The notes beneath the pieces were generated by a model that saw nothing but the letters and a program-made list of their open reading frames with translations, was not told where the DNA came from and made no database searches. From Arachidicoccus ginsenosidivorans (lineage in GTDB: Bacteria > Bacteroidota > Bacteroidia > Chitinophagales > Chitinophagaceae), in assembly GCF_007971385.1 (NCBI RefSeq), contig NZ_CP042434.1:2976001-3040000 (forward strand): a stretch of 64,000 nt of DNA. Reading direction: 5' to 3'. The position numbers and the translations under genes are program-made. Positions 22,416-33,051 of this stretch are shown piece by piece. Position 1 is the stretch's first letter; each line of letters starts with the position of its first letter.

Positions 22416-23540
22416 TTATTTGCTGTAAATCACGTTGTTATAGTTTTTAGTATCCAATAAAGCGGCTAGTCTTTGGATATGCGCTTTGCTACCGCTTATT
22501 TTGATGCAAATATTCTGGATTTGGCCGCAAGTCACTTTTTTGGGCGTATAAAGATCACTCTGCCCATTTTGCATAAATGCTGCCTCATATCCGCCATATT
22601 GATTTGGGTGCAAATTAAATTGACCCATCATTATTAAAAGGATGTGGTCCCATTTTAGCAGGTCCTGACTTGTTTGATCCCGCCCAGTGGTATACAATTT
22701 CGATAAGGTGGCAGGACTTTTTAAAAAGGGAGTAGTGGTATATTCTATCGGCCCCAGACTGCCATCTACAGCGTATTCTTTATAGGCATTGACCTCAAAA
22801 GTAACGGTAACGATACTGTGATTACGGAACCTGCGGGCAATTTTTGCACCGTTTGCCTCCAGCTGATCTACGCCAGCCGCCTTAACTTGTCCATCTGTCA
22901 GGGCAGTTGCCTTATCCATAAATTCCATCTGCTTTTGCTGGTAATATTTGGGATGTGTGTCCTTGGTAAATAAAGCAACACCTTCATCCTGGTGTTTTTG
23001 TACATAAGCCGTATATAGATGCATGTAATATTTTGCTGAATCCTGATACTGCTTATATTTTGGACTTTGAGTAATGTCCTGGACATCATTATTTCGCTGT
23101 TGCTGACTTTGCTCATCCGCCTTTTGAAAATTCGATTGATATATTTTCCAGGCCGCCAGAGAATCCTTGTTTGCAATAAACTGATAGGTAATATTGAAGC
23201 TGCCAGGCGGACATTTATTAAAAGGGACATCCTGGACAGTTCCATCCTCATTATGATAAACATTGCCATCTGAGCAAAACTCATCTAATTCGACCACCAG
23301 CCACCCGGTTTTTTGGGACAAGGCTTCCATATTTTCATTAAAAAAAGCGCGCATTTTGTCCTGCATGGCGATTACCTGTGGGCGGGTTCTGTTTTGGAGC
23401 CGCACTTGTTTACTTTGTGCATTTTCAATAAAGCCCGTTCTTGGCTTTTCAGCTGGCCACTGGGCATAATTTTGGGCCTTGACAGATACGCCGATAAAAT
23501 AAATGGCACAAAGTAGGATAAGCTTGCAATTACACATCAT
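22416..23540 (-). CDS. Secreted protein of unknown function
   Basis: 374 residues with a signal peptide (LILLCAIYFIGVSVKAQ). I recognise no domain. The middle is rich in Gln, Lys and Tyr and predicted helical (about 120-200). The C-terminal part contains two Cys (VTCGQIQNICIKI) and ends without a sorting tail. It starts 11 bp after the OmpA-domain gene on the same strand, so the two are co-transcribed and probably act together in the periplasm or outer membrane. Confidence 0.8.
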   Translation of the reverse strand: MMCNCKLILLCAIYFIGVSVKAQNYAQWPAEKPRTGFIENAQSKQVRLQNRTRPQVIAMQDKMRAFFNENMEALSQKTGWLVVELDEFCSDGNVYHNEDGTVQDVPFNKCPPGSFNITYQFIANKDSLAAWKIYQSNFQKADEQSQQQRNNDVQDITQSPKYKQYQDSAKYYMHLYTAYVQKHQDEGVALFTKDTHPKYYQQKQMEFMDKATALTDGQVKAAGVDQLEANGAKIARRFRNHSIVTVTFEVNAYKEYAVDGSLGPIEYTTTPFLKSPATLSKLYTTGRDQTSQDLLKWDHILLIMMGQFNLHPNQYGGYEAAFMQNGQSDLYTPKKVTCGQIQNICIKISGSKAHIQRLAALLDTKNYNNVIYSK

Positions 23541-23551
23541 ATTAGATTTAT

Positions 23552-24850
23552 CTATTTTCTGATAAATTCAACCCTTCTGTTATTGGCTTTACCTTCCTGG
23601 GAATCATTATCACTAATCGGCCTGGTATCGCCAAATCCCTTTGTCGTCAACCTTGATCCGTCGATGCCCATTTTAACCAGTTGCGTTTTAACCGCTGTAG
23701 CCCGATCAAGAGACAGGGTTTGATTGTGCGCAGGCTGCCCCGTATTATCAGTATGGCCATCTATTTCAAAGTGTAAATCCGGGTTATCTTTCATTATTTT
23801 TACGACCATATTGAGCGTCCCCATACTTTGGGCTTTGATGTCCGCTTTATCTACATCAAAGGTGATACCATGCGTGACAATCTTAGACGCCGTAAATTTT
23901 TTCCCGATCATATTCATTTGGCCACCAGATGCTAGCCGGACATTTGCAATTACAATGGGATGGTCCTGCTGGCCAATGCCTTCAAATCCAAAGGCAGTCG
24001 GGTTACAACCAATATTTGGAACGCTGATTACCCGAAACTGGTCTACATAACATTTTAATTGGCCGTTATGGTATATAATGGCACAGTGGTGCCATTTATT
24101 GATATAACCCGCCTTTAATTTTTCCGGGAAGTCAGCGTCGAGGCCATTTGGGAAATTGCTCATAGACAGATCGCCCCGGTCACTTTCCTCACTGCCGCGG
24201 TTAAAGCTTATTTCTCCTTCCTCACTATTGCCATTCTTATCCATATAAGATAAATACACGATGGGACTTTCATTTCCTTCCCCATCCGTGTACGTATCGA
24301 ATTCAATGGTAAAAGCCTGACTGAGATAATCTGGAGTTTTCATCCTGGGCATTACCTGACAGTAATTGCCATCCGTTAGTAAAAAAGCAGTCGTATTAGC
24401 CACTTTATTAACAACTGCCTGGCCCTTTTTCAGATCCCAGTGGCTAGGGAATTCCCCATCCTGATCTGTTGAGAAATCATCAGCAAACAGCACCGTGTCC
24501 CCCGGGACAAAGTCATAATTCTCATAAGCAGTCATAGAAACTTTAATAGGCGCACCTGTGGTGCCGCTTGCCCCATTGAGATCCTTGGTGTTGTTTTTCT
24601 TATTGTTATTGCTATTGTTATTCTTTTCGCCTTTTTTAAATAAGCCGCCAAGTTTACCCGTCTGATCCAGTGCGTTATTGGTTGCATTGCCAGCCGCTGA
24701 GGCGGCACGGTCCTGAACCGTTTCACTGGCGGTTTGTTTTACCACTTGTTTTAATTTTTTAAAAAGCTGTGCACTAGAAATTTCGTGGATGCCAAAAAGT
24801 AGTATAATGGCAAGCAGGCAGGCTTTTGCTGATCCGTATGAAGGTTTCAT
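23552..24850 (-). CDS. OmpA-domain protein with LamG-like module
   Basis: 432 residues. Signal peptide (LLAIILLFGIHEISSAQ), an Asn-rich linker (about 75-95), a concanavalin/LamG-like beta-sandwich (about 110-300: DDFSTDQDGEFPSHWD...WHHCAIIYHNGQLKCYVD), then a C-terminal OmpA peptidoglycan-binding domain (about 310-432: IDGHTDNTGQPAHNQTLSLDRA...GDTRPISDNDSQEGKANNRRVEF). It would tether the outer membrane or a surface structure to peptidoglycan. First gene of the block 24850-22416. The CCCCC/GGGGG palindrome at 25060 lies about 210 bp upstream. Confidence 0.9.
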   Translation of the reverse strand: MKPSYGSAKACLLAIILLFGIHEISSAQLFKKLKQVVKQTASETVQDRAASAAGNATNNALDQTGKLGGLFKKGEKNNNSNNNKKNNTKDLNGASGTTGAPIKVSMTAYENYDFVPGDTVLFADDFSTDQDGEFPSHWDLKKGQAVVNKVANTTAFLLTDGNYCQVMPRMKTPDYLSQAFTIEFDTYTDGEGNESPIVYLSYMDKNGNSEEGEISFNRGSEESDRGDLSMSNFPNGLDADFPEKLKAGYINKWHHCAIIYHNGQLKCYVDQFRVISVPNIGCNPTAFGFEGIGQQDHPIVIANVRLASGGQMNMIGKKFTASKIVTHGITFDVDKADIKAQSMGTLNMVVKIMKDNPDLHFEIDGHTDNTGQPAHNQTLSLDRATAVKTQLVKMGIDGSRLTTKGFGDTRPISDNDSQEGKANNRRVEFIRK

Positions 24851-25155
24851 TATTATTCGGTTTAAATGAGGTTTAATTGAGGTTTAAATAAAAAGTAAAT
24901 TATTCAATACATATTATTTTTTGTATTCGTCTATATGTGCGTAGTGTATAATTTATTTATGCGAAGTTTCAGCTTTTGTTGATCTGAATCGCCCTGGCAA
25001 ATAATAGGAGCTAACCACATCTGATAGGACAAATATATTCTGAGTTAACGACTGAGCGCTTCCCCCAAAAGGGGGAATTTTTACTTCGCGAATTCAAGTC
25101 AAAAAAAGAGCTTTTAGCGAGTTGTCATTAGTCGTTATTCTTGCTGACCTGCTTA
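24851..25155. other. Intergenic region upstream of OmpA operon
   Basis: 305 bases without a gene. The only structured element is the palindrome at 25060-25077. Confidence 0.5.
25060..25077. promoter_or_regulatory. Palindromic operator candidate TTCCCCC-AAAA-GGGGGAA
   Basis: Perfect 7-bp arms around AAAA. A closely similar site lies at 29492-29513 before the histidine kinase gene. Both occur in upstream regions of the same two-component locus, so a shared regulator site is inferred. The T-run after it means a terminator for the gene ending at 25156 cannot be excluded. Confidence 0.4.
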
Positions 25156-26828
25156 CTATTGTTTGATAAATTTGCCCGATTCTACCTGTGTTTTGTCCCT
25201 ATAGCGTAGGATATAGATACCCGGTGCGAGCCGGGAGACATTTAGCTGCTGAATAGCAGCTGGCATTGTAGGCTCCTGCAGGACCATCCTGCCATCCAAG
25301 TCAAAAACCTGCAGTTTCCCACCAGAAGGATCGCTGGAAGGATGACTGGGGGGAGTAAGTCCAACGTTCAAACCAAGATGCACCCTGAGAATGCTTTGGA
25401 CCGGACTGCCAATGATATAGAATTTTGAGGCTGCCTGATCCTGATTATTAATGAGCAGGATATCCGAATAACTAAATTGCCCGTTTTTATCCGTCTCTTT
25501 AATTCTATAATACAACCTTGCTTGTGGGGCACTGATATCCAGGTAAGTATAGCTCAGGTTATTTTCTGTATTCAGAACCCCTGATTTGGCATCTGTATGA
25601 CCTATTTGCAAAAAATGCTGACCATCCAGGCTTCTTTCTATATTAAAAGAAAGCGCAGTCAAATCCTGGGTTGTGGTCCATTTAATCAATACCTGACTAC
25701 CGGGTTGTCTCGCAGCTGTAAGTGTCAGCCATTTAACAGGCAAGGCAGTCCCTATGGTAAACCGACTAGAAATAGTTTCAGACCAACCGTCCAGGGTTCT
25801 GATATAAAGCGTGTGCACAGAATCCTGCTTTAGACTACTGATATCTGCCGAGATCTGGTAATTGGTTAGATCTGTTGTTGGCGCAACGCTAAGCATCGTC
25901 CCATTGCCAAATCCAGGATCATGATCAAAGAAATATTCCACTGCAGTGATTTGCCCTTGAGGCTGATTGGGCGGAAACCTGAAATTGACAGGTACTATAT
26001 AAAAAGTACTGTTGGTGGTAATGCTCCATTTACCCTCCCTATTTTTAGTGCGAGCATAAATATGGTGTACCCCAAGGCAAGCCCTGCAATATTAATGACT
26101 ATAGAGGGAACAGTAATATCACTGCCCGGTTGGACACTAATGGCAACGCCATGGCCCGGACCAGGATCAGTATCCAAATAATACTCAGCTGCTACAATAT
26201 CCGCCACTGGTTCATTTGCAGGTAATAATTGTTGCTGCGTGACTATATAAAAATCACTTTCACTAGTAATACTCCAGATCCCTTTGGCATTTTTGACCCT
26301 TGTATAAAGCCTGTGAATGCCGTTGGTCAGGGTATCTACTCGAATAGCAAGATTACTTAAGTTTACATCAGTGCCCTGTGGTATAGGCAGGGCGGAGCCC
26401 TGCCCATGACCAGGGTCCTGATCAAAATAACACTCCGCGCTGACAATAGCTGATGCAGGTGTATTGGGAGGGATAAGACCCACTGGGGATAATATATAAA
26501 ATGCGCCCACCGTTGTTAGCCCCCAACTTCCATCAGAATTTTCTGCACGCAGATATAACCGGTGTATACCTGGGGCAAGCGACCCAATACTTACATTATA
26601 TTGGTTTATTGAAAAGGTAGCGCCACTGGTAACTGGTATGGCAATGCCATGTCCCAACCCGGGGTCTGCATCAAAATAATACTCCAGGGCAGTTAAATTG
26701 GCGGGCTGCATATTGGGCGGCAAAGAAAAACTCACCGGGCCTGTTAGTTGCGCTGTCGCAGTTACCATTATTGCTACCAGGCTGAACAAGGTGGCAACGG
26801 TGATGCGTATTTGATGAATATATTGCAT
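25156..26828 (-). CDS. T9SS type A protein with four EYxFDxDPG repeats (apparent frameshift)
   Basis: Signal peptide (LFSLVAIMVTATAQ), then four ~85-residue repeats, each opening with a motif like LEYYFDADPGLGHG and closing with HRLYxRxxxxxGxWSxT. A fibronectin-III-like module follows (ALPVKWLTLTAARQPGSQ...FNIERSLDGQHF), then a type A Por-secretion tail (GKLQVFDLDGRMVLQEP...PGIYILRYRD). The frame breaks in the third repeat at C-run 26070-26073; one extra base restores LALGVHHIYARTKNREGKWS and gives 558 codons including stop. The repeat type is common in secreted Bacteroidota proteins of unknown function. It is the last of three same-strand genes from 29293, starting 33 bp after the beta-helix gene. 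Confidence 0.85.
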
Positions 26829-26861
26829 GGTTTAAAATTGAAGGGCAGAAAAGTGTAAGGG

Positions 26862-27916
26862 CTAATGCGCTGCGGCGCTCAAAGAGATATCAATGGTTTG
26901 TGTGCCGTTATTAACCTGAGCTGGAACACTGAGCGCATAAATACTTGGTATATTTGGCATACCAGATAGAATATAAGGCGCAGGGCCGCCAAAAGCCCCG
27001 CAATCCACGGTCGTGCCATTGATACTTCCTGCGCCGATGGCAGGAGAGCTACCGGCCAGTATGAATTGCCCGTCATGGGAAAAACCGGAAGGGGCGTGGA
27101 AATATTAGGGGTGGAAGTGGCAAAAATGGTCGCCCAGCCAACACTAAAGAGATTATTATTACCTGTGGCTATTTTGCTGGCGTCGGTGCTCGATGTTATA
27201 ATATTATTGGCAAAATAATTGCTACTGCCATAATCACTGAAGAACGGGTTATAAAAAATATTATTCTGGAATACACAGTTTTGACACCGGTATGAATTTG
27301 CATTTGCGACAAAATCATTATTAATAAAATAGACAGAAGTGTTGGCCATATTTTTACTAAAATCTATACCTGCGCTAATAATATTGTTATACACCATTTC
27401 TCCTTGCGCACTAAACGTCCCGGTGTTTGGCTGACAGACAATAGCAGAGTAAATAACACATTGCCTGATGGTATCATGGTCGCAATTGATATTATTGCCG
27501 TTTGCGAAAACTATTTGCTCGACAAAACATCTTTCAATAGTAATTTTTTGCTCATTTAGGTATTGATAGCTGTTCATGTATAACCCTGCGCATTTGCTGC
27601 CGGTACTGCCAGGCGCAAATACAAAATGTCCGACAGTGGCAACGTTTACGTTCCATTGTCTGTTGCCGTTGTTTGGATCACCTAAATATATACCCGGTCC
27701 GATGATTGTCAGCTTTTTATTGATGGTGGTGCCTGTATAGGAAGTGGCGGAGCCTTCGATATAGATCGTATCACCAGCGGCGGCCGCACTGACCGCATCG
27801 CTTATAGTGGTAAAATCAGCCTGCAGACCAATGGTGTTATTGACACGCCAGACTTTGCCGTCAGCATGGAAGATCAGTGCGAAGAGCACAACTAAAAGTA
27901 CATATAACTTTTTCAT
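26862..27916 (-). CDS. Right-handed beta-helix (pectate-lyase-like) secreted protein, apparent frameshift
   Basis: Start ATG 27916 (MKKLYVLLVVLFALIFHADG, a signal peptide) is preferred over the longer frame from 28027, which lacks one. The body has the parallel beta-helix pattern: AVSAAAAGDTIYIEG, then repeated short strands with Asn ladders (NNIISAGIDF, NNDFVANANSY, NNIFYN, NNIITSS). The frame shifts at G-run 27091-27094; one more base restores GFSHDGQFILAGSSPAIG...DCGAFGGPAPYILSG and ends at 26862, giving 352 codons. Polysaccharide binding or cleavage is possible, but no catalytic residues can be assigned. Middle gene of the 29293-25156 block. Confidence 0.8.
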
Positions 27917-27968
27917 TTTTTGAGATTTTGGATGGAGATTATTTAAATATTTAATATTTACACCTATT

Positions 27969-29293
27969 CTATTTTTTGATGAACTGAATTTTCTTTTTAT
28001 ATACAATATCCTTTGCACCCGCTTCAAAAAAATAGATGCCAGCTGGCAGCGTCGTTACAGAAATAACCGTATTGTCAGATTGGATGGCGCCTTTGAGCAG
28101 GAGCTGCCCTGTGCTGCCATAAATCCTATACCAGCTAAGGCCAGTCGTTCCAGAAATATGAAGTTTGTTACGGACAGGATTGGGATAAAGGGAAAGGGAA
28201 TATGAAAGCGACATCGGCGCTTTATTTAACCACAAACAGGTCACCACTGGAGAAAAACTAAAGTGGCCATCCAGATCAGTTTGCTGGATCCGGTAATAAA
28301 TGACCCTTAATTGTAAATTATTTGAGTTATCGGCACTAAAAGCTGATTGTAGACTACTTATAGAATCAGTGAATTGATACGTATTATGGGTTTTGCCCTT
28401 TGCCTGTAAAAGTTGGATATCCGAATAGTGCTGACCGTCCAGGCTTCTTTGAATCCTAAAATTACTCGTATTGATCTCATCTGCCGTCTCCCAGTTCAAA
28501 TGAACACCTTGGCGTCCTGGAGTAGCTGAGAATTTGATAAAGTCAAGAGGCAAGGCGGATGCCTTGTAATAACTGATCAGCTGAATCTGCCCTTTAGAAG
28601 TGCTGTAAAATAACAGCGGGGAAACAATCCCATCCACAAAATAGCTGAATGTCGTATCTGCTGCAGGAGGTAATTTGATCTCTCCGACACCCGGAAAATA
28701 AAATCTGGCGACCGCTACATTAATATGACGCAGTTGTAAGACATTGTTATAGGTTTTTTTAGGTAATTTAAGTGTACCATAACCAGTAACTTCTGTCGTA
28801 TCCAGCATAAGCGTTGTATCTTTTTGGCTTTGCAGGGTAAGATACAGGCTGGCACTATCCAGGTATTTATCCCCATAGGTTATGGGGTAATGTGCGGTAA
28901 TATAAGGATGTGCATACTCAAAGCGCTCCTGGGCGGACTTGCCGCCAAGCAGCAGCAAATTCCCCCGCTTATTGTATAATAGCTGTATAAAGTGTCGTCA
29001 GTATTTGCCGCTAGTGAGGCTGTGGGGAAATCTGAATAATAAGGTGTAGCTGTAGGACTGATAAATTTTGTCAGGGACTCTGCGGCACTATCCACCAGAT
29101 TTTGATAGTCCCAAATCTGGTTAGCCCCCATAGACCCAGGCAGGACTGCTGCTATAAAGGCGTATTCTCCCGTGCTGACGTCTCCTGGCTTAGGAGCCGT
29201 AGAATTTGTTGGTTGTGCCCTAAGCTGGAGTATAGGGAGCAGCAGGAGGCCTATATAGGCAATATATAATCTGTAAAGCGTAAAAATTTTCAT
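27969..29293 (-). CDS. T9SS type A sorting-domain protein (apparent frameshift)
   Basis: Signal peptide (LYIAYIGLLLLPILQLRAQ), an unrecognised N-terminal domain (about 25-260), a fibronectin-III-like module (ALPLDFIKFSATPGRQGVHL...FRIQRSLDGQHYS) and a type A sorting tail (SLYPNPVRNKLHISG...PAGIYFFEAG...KKIQFIKK). The frame breaks at C-run 28962-28966; one extra base gives ISGGNLLLLGGKSAQERF and 442 codons including stop. First gene of a three-gene block, divergent from the histidine kinase gene, with the operator candidate at 29492 between them. Function beyond surface export is unknown. Confidence 0.82.
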
Positions 29294-29491
29294 ATATTAT
29301 GATTTATCAGTTAAGGCCCAGTTATGAATTAGCCTTGTATCGGCTATTTATCAGTTTGTTACCTATTGGCTATGGAGCACTGTCCCGGCAATTTCTCTAT
29401 TTCTTCCATGCTGTACCCTAAATGGAAGGCAGCGTTACGATGATCTCTTCCTAAATGCTGAACAAAAATATTTTCCATTTTCCCGAAAAGT

Positions 29492-29513
29492 ATCCCCCAA
29501 AAAGGGGAAATTT
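29492..29513. promoter_or_regulatory. Operator candidate ATCCCCCAAAAAGGGGAAATTT
   Basis: Palindromic CCCC-AAAAA-GGGG core between the divergent T9SS gene block and the histidine kinase gene, 31 bp before the kinase start codon. It resembles the site at 25060-25077. Confidence 0.45.
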
Positions 29514-29543
29514 GGAAAGGGTTTCTTTTTTCACCTTTACAGC

Positions 29544-31538
29544 ATGTTTATGAAAAAGGTAATTAGCATACTAATGCTTCCGGTTCTGCTGTTAAGTATG
29601 CAGACAAAAGGGCAAGCGACAATAGATAGTCTAAATGGGGTTTTGGCTGCTACAAAAACAGATAGTGACCGGGTAAAAGCATATTTAGCGTTAGGAGACG
29701 CTGCCGAACAACAAAATAATGATCTGGTCGGTGCAAAAAAGTACTACGCTTTGGCCGGACAGTTAAGCAGACAATCTAAGTACACCATAGGCACCATTGA
29801 ATACCTGTTTGACTACAGTGATGCCCTGGTGCAACAAGGCGATTATGACTCTTCTTTATCCATGAATCAAGAAGCCGAGGCTTTAGCCATTAAAATCAAG
29901 GATTCTCAAAGGCTCGTGCGTGCGCATTTTAATATTGGTGTAAGTAATAGCGGCCTGTGTAATTTTTCGGAGGCCATTCGTTATTTTTTGCTGGCCGCCG
30001 ACTATTATGAAAGAACGGGGCAAAAGGCTAAGGTAGGGATGTGTGATAACGAACTGATGATCTTATTCAGGCAGACCCAAAACTACACAAAGGCCATTGA
30101 GTACGGACAAAATGCGATAAGCATATATCGAAAATACCGAACAGAGGACAAAGTAGCTATTCCTTTAGTAAATTTGGCTGTCGTCTATCAAAGTATGCAA
30201 CAACCCAAAAAAGCTGAGCCGCTTTTGAAAGAAGCCTTAACTATTGATAAAAAGCACCATAAAGAATATGGGGAGCTCAATGACTTAATCAATCTAGTCG
30301 ATCTGCAAAACCACCTGAATCTAAAGGCAGAGACCAAACCTTATAGCGACCGGATTTTACTACTGGGACGCAAAATGCAGGATAATGAATCCATCTGCGA
30401 TGGATATCTAAACCTGGCACTATATTACATGTTTAGAAACCAGCTAGTTAAAGCGAGATTGTATGCAGATAGTGCCATAAGCCTGGCCGGTACTACCTCC
30501 ATTAGTGAGCTCAAACAATCCTGTTATGTAGTTATGTCCCATATAGCCTATGCAGCACATCGCTATAAGGAGGCCATGGAATATGATGAAAAAACAGATC
30601 TTACCCAACAGGCAATTGTCAACACGAATATCAATAGTAAAGTCCTGGAATTGCAGACAAAATATGAAACGACCAAAAAAACAGCCAAAATTAAGCAACT
30701 TCAGGCACAGGAAACTTTGCAGCAATTATCCATTGATCGAAAACGAAATTACCTGCTTGTTATGACCTTAGTGATCATGGCCTTACTGGTGATTGGCTTT
30801 TTGTATTACCGAAACTATAAACGCAAACAAAAACTCCTGATCACGGAAAAGAAATTACAGCAACAGCAGATCAGCTCCCTGGAACAAGAGAAAGTATTAA
30901 TGGCCACTGAAGCCGTCATGCAAGGCCAGGAAGAGGAGCGAAGCCGCCTGGCCAAGGATCTACATGACGGGCTGGGAGGGATCTTATCGGGCGCCAAATA
31001 TTCCCTTAATACACTAAAAGAGAATATGGTGATCACCCCGGATAATGCCGCTGCCTTTGAGCGCACCGTTGAAATCCTGGATAAATCAATATTTGAATTA
31101 AGACGCGTCGCCCATAATATGATGCCAGAAAGCCTCGTAGGCCAAAAATTGCGGGACGCCCTGCGTGATTTTTGTACCCTAATCACCGCCAGCGGTGCCC
31201 TGACAATAGAATACCATGACGTGGGCATGGAACACGTTGAAATAGAAAGCACGAAAAAAGTAACCATTTATCGGATCATACAGGAACTGGTCAATAACAT
31301 TATTAAACATGCCAGTGCAAAAAAAGCCATTGTGCAGCTTATTTGCAAGCAGCAAGTCTTAAGTATTACCGTAGAGGATGATGGTGTAGGGTTTGATCCT
31401 GGTTCTTTAAGTGCAGCTGGAGGGATCGGCTACAAGAACATCTTTAACCGCATAGATTATCTGAAAGCGAAAATGGATATTGATTCTAATCCCAAAGCTA
31501 GCAAAGGCACCTCGGTCTATATTGAAATGCCCATTTAA
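29544..31538 (+). CDS. TPR-containing sensor histidine kinase (HisKA_3 type)
   Basis: 664 residues. Signal/membrane leader, then about six tetratricopeptide repeats (about 40-360; e.g. AHFNIGVSNSGLCNFSEAIRYFLLAADYYE). One transmembrane helix follows (about 402-422) and a coiled coil. The HisKA_3 dimerisation/phosphotransfer helix has phosphoacceptor H474 in LAKDLHDGLGG. The HATPase_c domain carries its N box (ELVNNIIKHA), G1 box (VEDDGVGFDP) and G2 box (GGIGYKNI). The TPR part is periplasmic by topology and probably senses a protein or peptide. The likely partner is the NarL-type regulator at 21679. ATG 29550 (MKKVIS) is an equally good start. Confidence 0.92.
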   Translation: MFMKKVISILMLPVLLLSMQTKGQATIDSLNGVLAATKTDSDRVKAYLALGDAAEQQNNDLVGAKKYYALAGQLSRQSKYTIGTIEYLFDYSDALVQQGDYDSSLSMNQEAEALAIKIKDSQRLVRAHFNIGVSNSGLCNFSEAIRYFLLAADYYERTGQKAKVGMCDNELMILFRQTQNYTKAIEYGQNAISIYRKYRTEDKVAIPLVNLAVVYQSMQQPKKAEPLLKEALTIDKKHHKEYGELNDLINLVDLQNHLNLKAETKPYSDRILLLGRKMQDNESICDGYLNLALYYMFRNQLVKARLYADSAISLAGTTSISELKQSCYVVMSHIAYAAHRYKEAMEYDEKTDLTQQAIVNTNINSKVLELQTKYETTKKTAKIKQLQAQETLQQLSIDRKRNYLLVMTLVIMALLVIGFLYYRNYKRKQKLLITEKKLQQQQISSLEQEKVLMATEAVMQGQEEERSRLAKDLHDGLGGILSGAKYSLNTLKENMVITPDNAAAFERTVEILDKSIFELRRVAHNMMPESLVGQKLRDALRDFCTLITASGALTIEYHDVGMEHVEIESTKKVTIYRIIQELVNNIIKHASAKKAIVQLICKQQVLSITVEDDGVGFDPGSLSAAGGIGYKNIFNRIDYLKAKMDIDSNPKASKGTSVYIEMPI

Positions 31539-31761
31539 AGATACTTTAAGTTGATTTAAAATAGATGCTAGACTCACGTAGAAAACAAAAACAGCATGAA
31601 ATTTAAAATCTGTCAAGTTGTTTTAAGACGGGATAATTTGTGCTATTTAGTAATAAGGGTAGAAGTTTTGGAAATCCGGAAAGTATAAAGTTCAAAGTAA
31701 GCATCTTTTTCGTATTTTTATAGCTGCCTTTAATAAATTTATAAACCCAGTTTAAGTTCAA

Positions 31762-33051
31762 ATGTCGTATTATAAATTAATCTTCTTTTTTTTCTGTCTA
31801 AGTTATTTAAGTGCATTTAGTCAAACCCAGGATATTGTTCAAGTTGTTAATATAGAGCAGTACCGCGGAAAAGAGTTTCTTTTAGAAGGCAAAATATTTT
31901 ATGAAGACAATATTACCGATAATTCATACGCCTTATTAAGTTCTGTCTCCATTGACGCTAATGGCAAGCCTATAAAAATGCCATTGTTTAATGACAATGC
32001 CAAGGTCTATCATAAAGAAAATGATTGGAGTCACTATGAATTAACTGGCAAGGTTGACAAAAAGGCGAAATATCTAGCAATTGGTGCATCAATTGACGGA
32101 AACGGTAGTTATTATTTTGATGACTTTAAACTATATGTAAAGGATGGGCGGAATGGAAAAGTGGAAATCCCATTAAAAAATGCTGGTTTTGAGAAAGACT
32201 CATTAACGGATTGGCATCTGGCTAATATAAATAAAAATACAAGAGTGTCCATATCTTTGGATAATGCTGCCAGTGGTAAGAAGTCTTTGTTTATAGATAA
32301 CTCAGGAGTTAAAGATACCCCATCGTTTGGGAACAATCCCCAAGTCGGAAAATATATGGATGTTAATGGCGTCAAACTTTATTACGAAATATATGGTAAA
32401 GGCGAGCCTCTATTATTTCTAAATGGCAACAATTCTTCCATGTGGCGATTTAGTAACCAGTTCCAATATTTTAAGGATAAATATAAGATAGTAGGCCTGG
32501 ACAGCAGAGGGCAAGGAAAATCCACTGCCGATAGCACAAAATTGACCTATGAGCTGATGGCTGAAGATGTTAATACCTTTTTAGATAAACTACACCTTAA
32601 AAAAGTCAATATATTAGGTTGGAGTGATGGTGCTAATATTGCCTTGATATTGGCGATGAATCATCCAGATAAAGTAAACAAAATGGCGATTATGGGGACC
32701 GTTTTATATAATAATGATGCGTCCGTCACTGCCGAGACAAATCAATTGCTTCGAAAGCAGGTAAAAGAAATGGAGGCGAGAGGTGTCGCAAAAACCAGTA
32801 TGGATTACAGATTGAAGATGTTACTATTAACCGAACCCCATATTAATCCAGATTCTTTACAAAAGATACAAGCACCTACGCTGGTAATGGCAGGCCAGTA
32901 TGACGTCGTAAAAAGAAAACATACGGAGTTAATTGCCAAAAAAATACCCAAAAGCCAACTGATTATCTTTAAGGGTGCGGATCATGAGGCACCAGAAAAA
33001 ATTCCTGATTTGTTCAATAAGGCTGTTTCCACCTTTTTTGAAACAAAGTAA
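31762..33051 (+). CDS. Alpha/beta hydrolase with N-terminal carbohydrate-binding-like domain
   Basis: 429 residues. Signal peptide (LIFFFFCLSYLSAFS), then a beta-sandwich like CBM4/9 modules (about 25-185; FLLEGKIFYEDN...YYFDDFKLYVKDG...GFEKDSLTDWHL). A C-terminal alpha/beta hydrolase domain begins at about 200 (VNGVKLYYEIYGKGEPLLFLNG). Catalytic triad: S288 in the nucleophile elbow GWSDGA, D381 in GQYDVV and H408 in ADHEAP. The Asp after the nucleophile resembles the proline-iminopeptidase/haloperoxidase-like group. It acts outside the cytoplasm on an unknown ester or peptide. No operon partner. Confidence 0.88.
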   Translation: MSYYKLIFFFFCLSYLSAFSQTQDIVQVVNIEQYRGKEFLLEGKIFYEDNITDNSYALLSSVSIDANGKPIKMPLFNDNAKVYHKENDWSHYELTGKVDKKAKYLAIGASIDGNGSYYFDDFKLYVKDGRNGKVEIPLKNAGFEKDSLTDWHLANINKNTRVSISLDNAASGKKSLFIDNSGVKDTPSFGNNPQVGKYMDVNGVKLYYEIYGKGEPLLFLNGNNSSMWRFSNQFQYFKDKYKIVGLDSRGQGKSTADSTKLTYELMAEDVNTFLDKLHLKKVNILGWSDGANIALILAMNHPDKVNKMAIMGTVLYNNDASVTAETNQLLRKQVKEMEARGVAKTSMDYRLKMLLLTEPHINPDSLQKIQAPTLVMAGQYDVVKRKHTELIAKKIPKSQLIIFKGADHEAPEKIPDLFNKAVSTFFETK

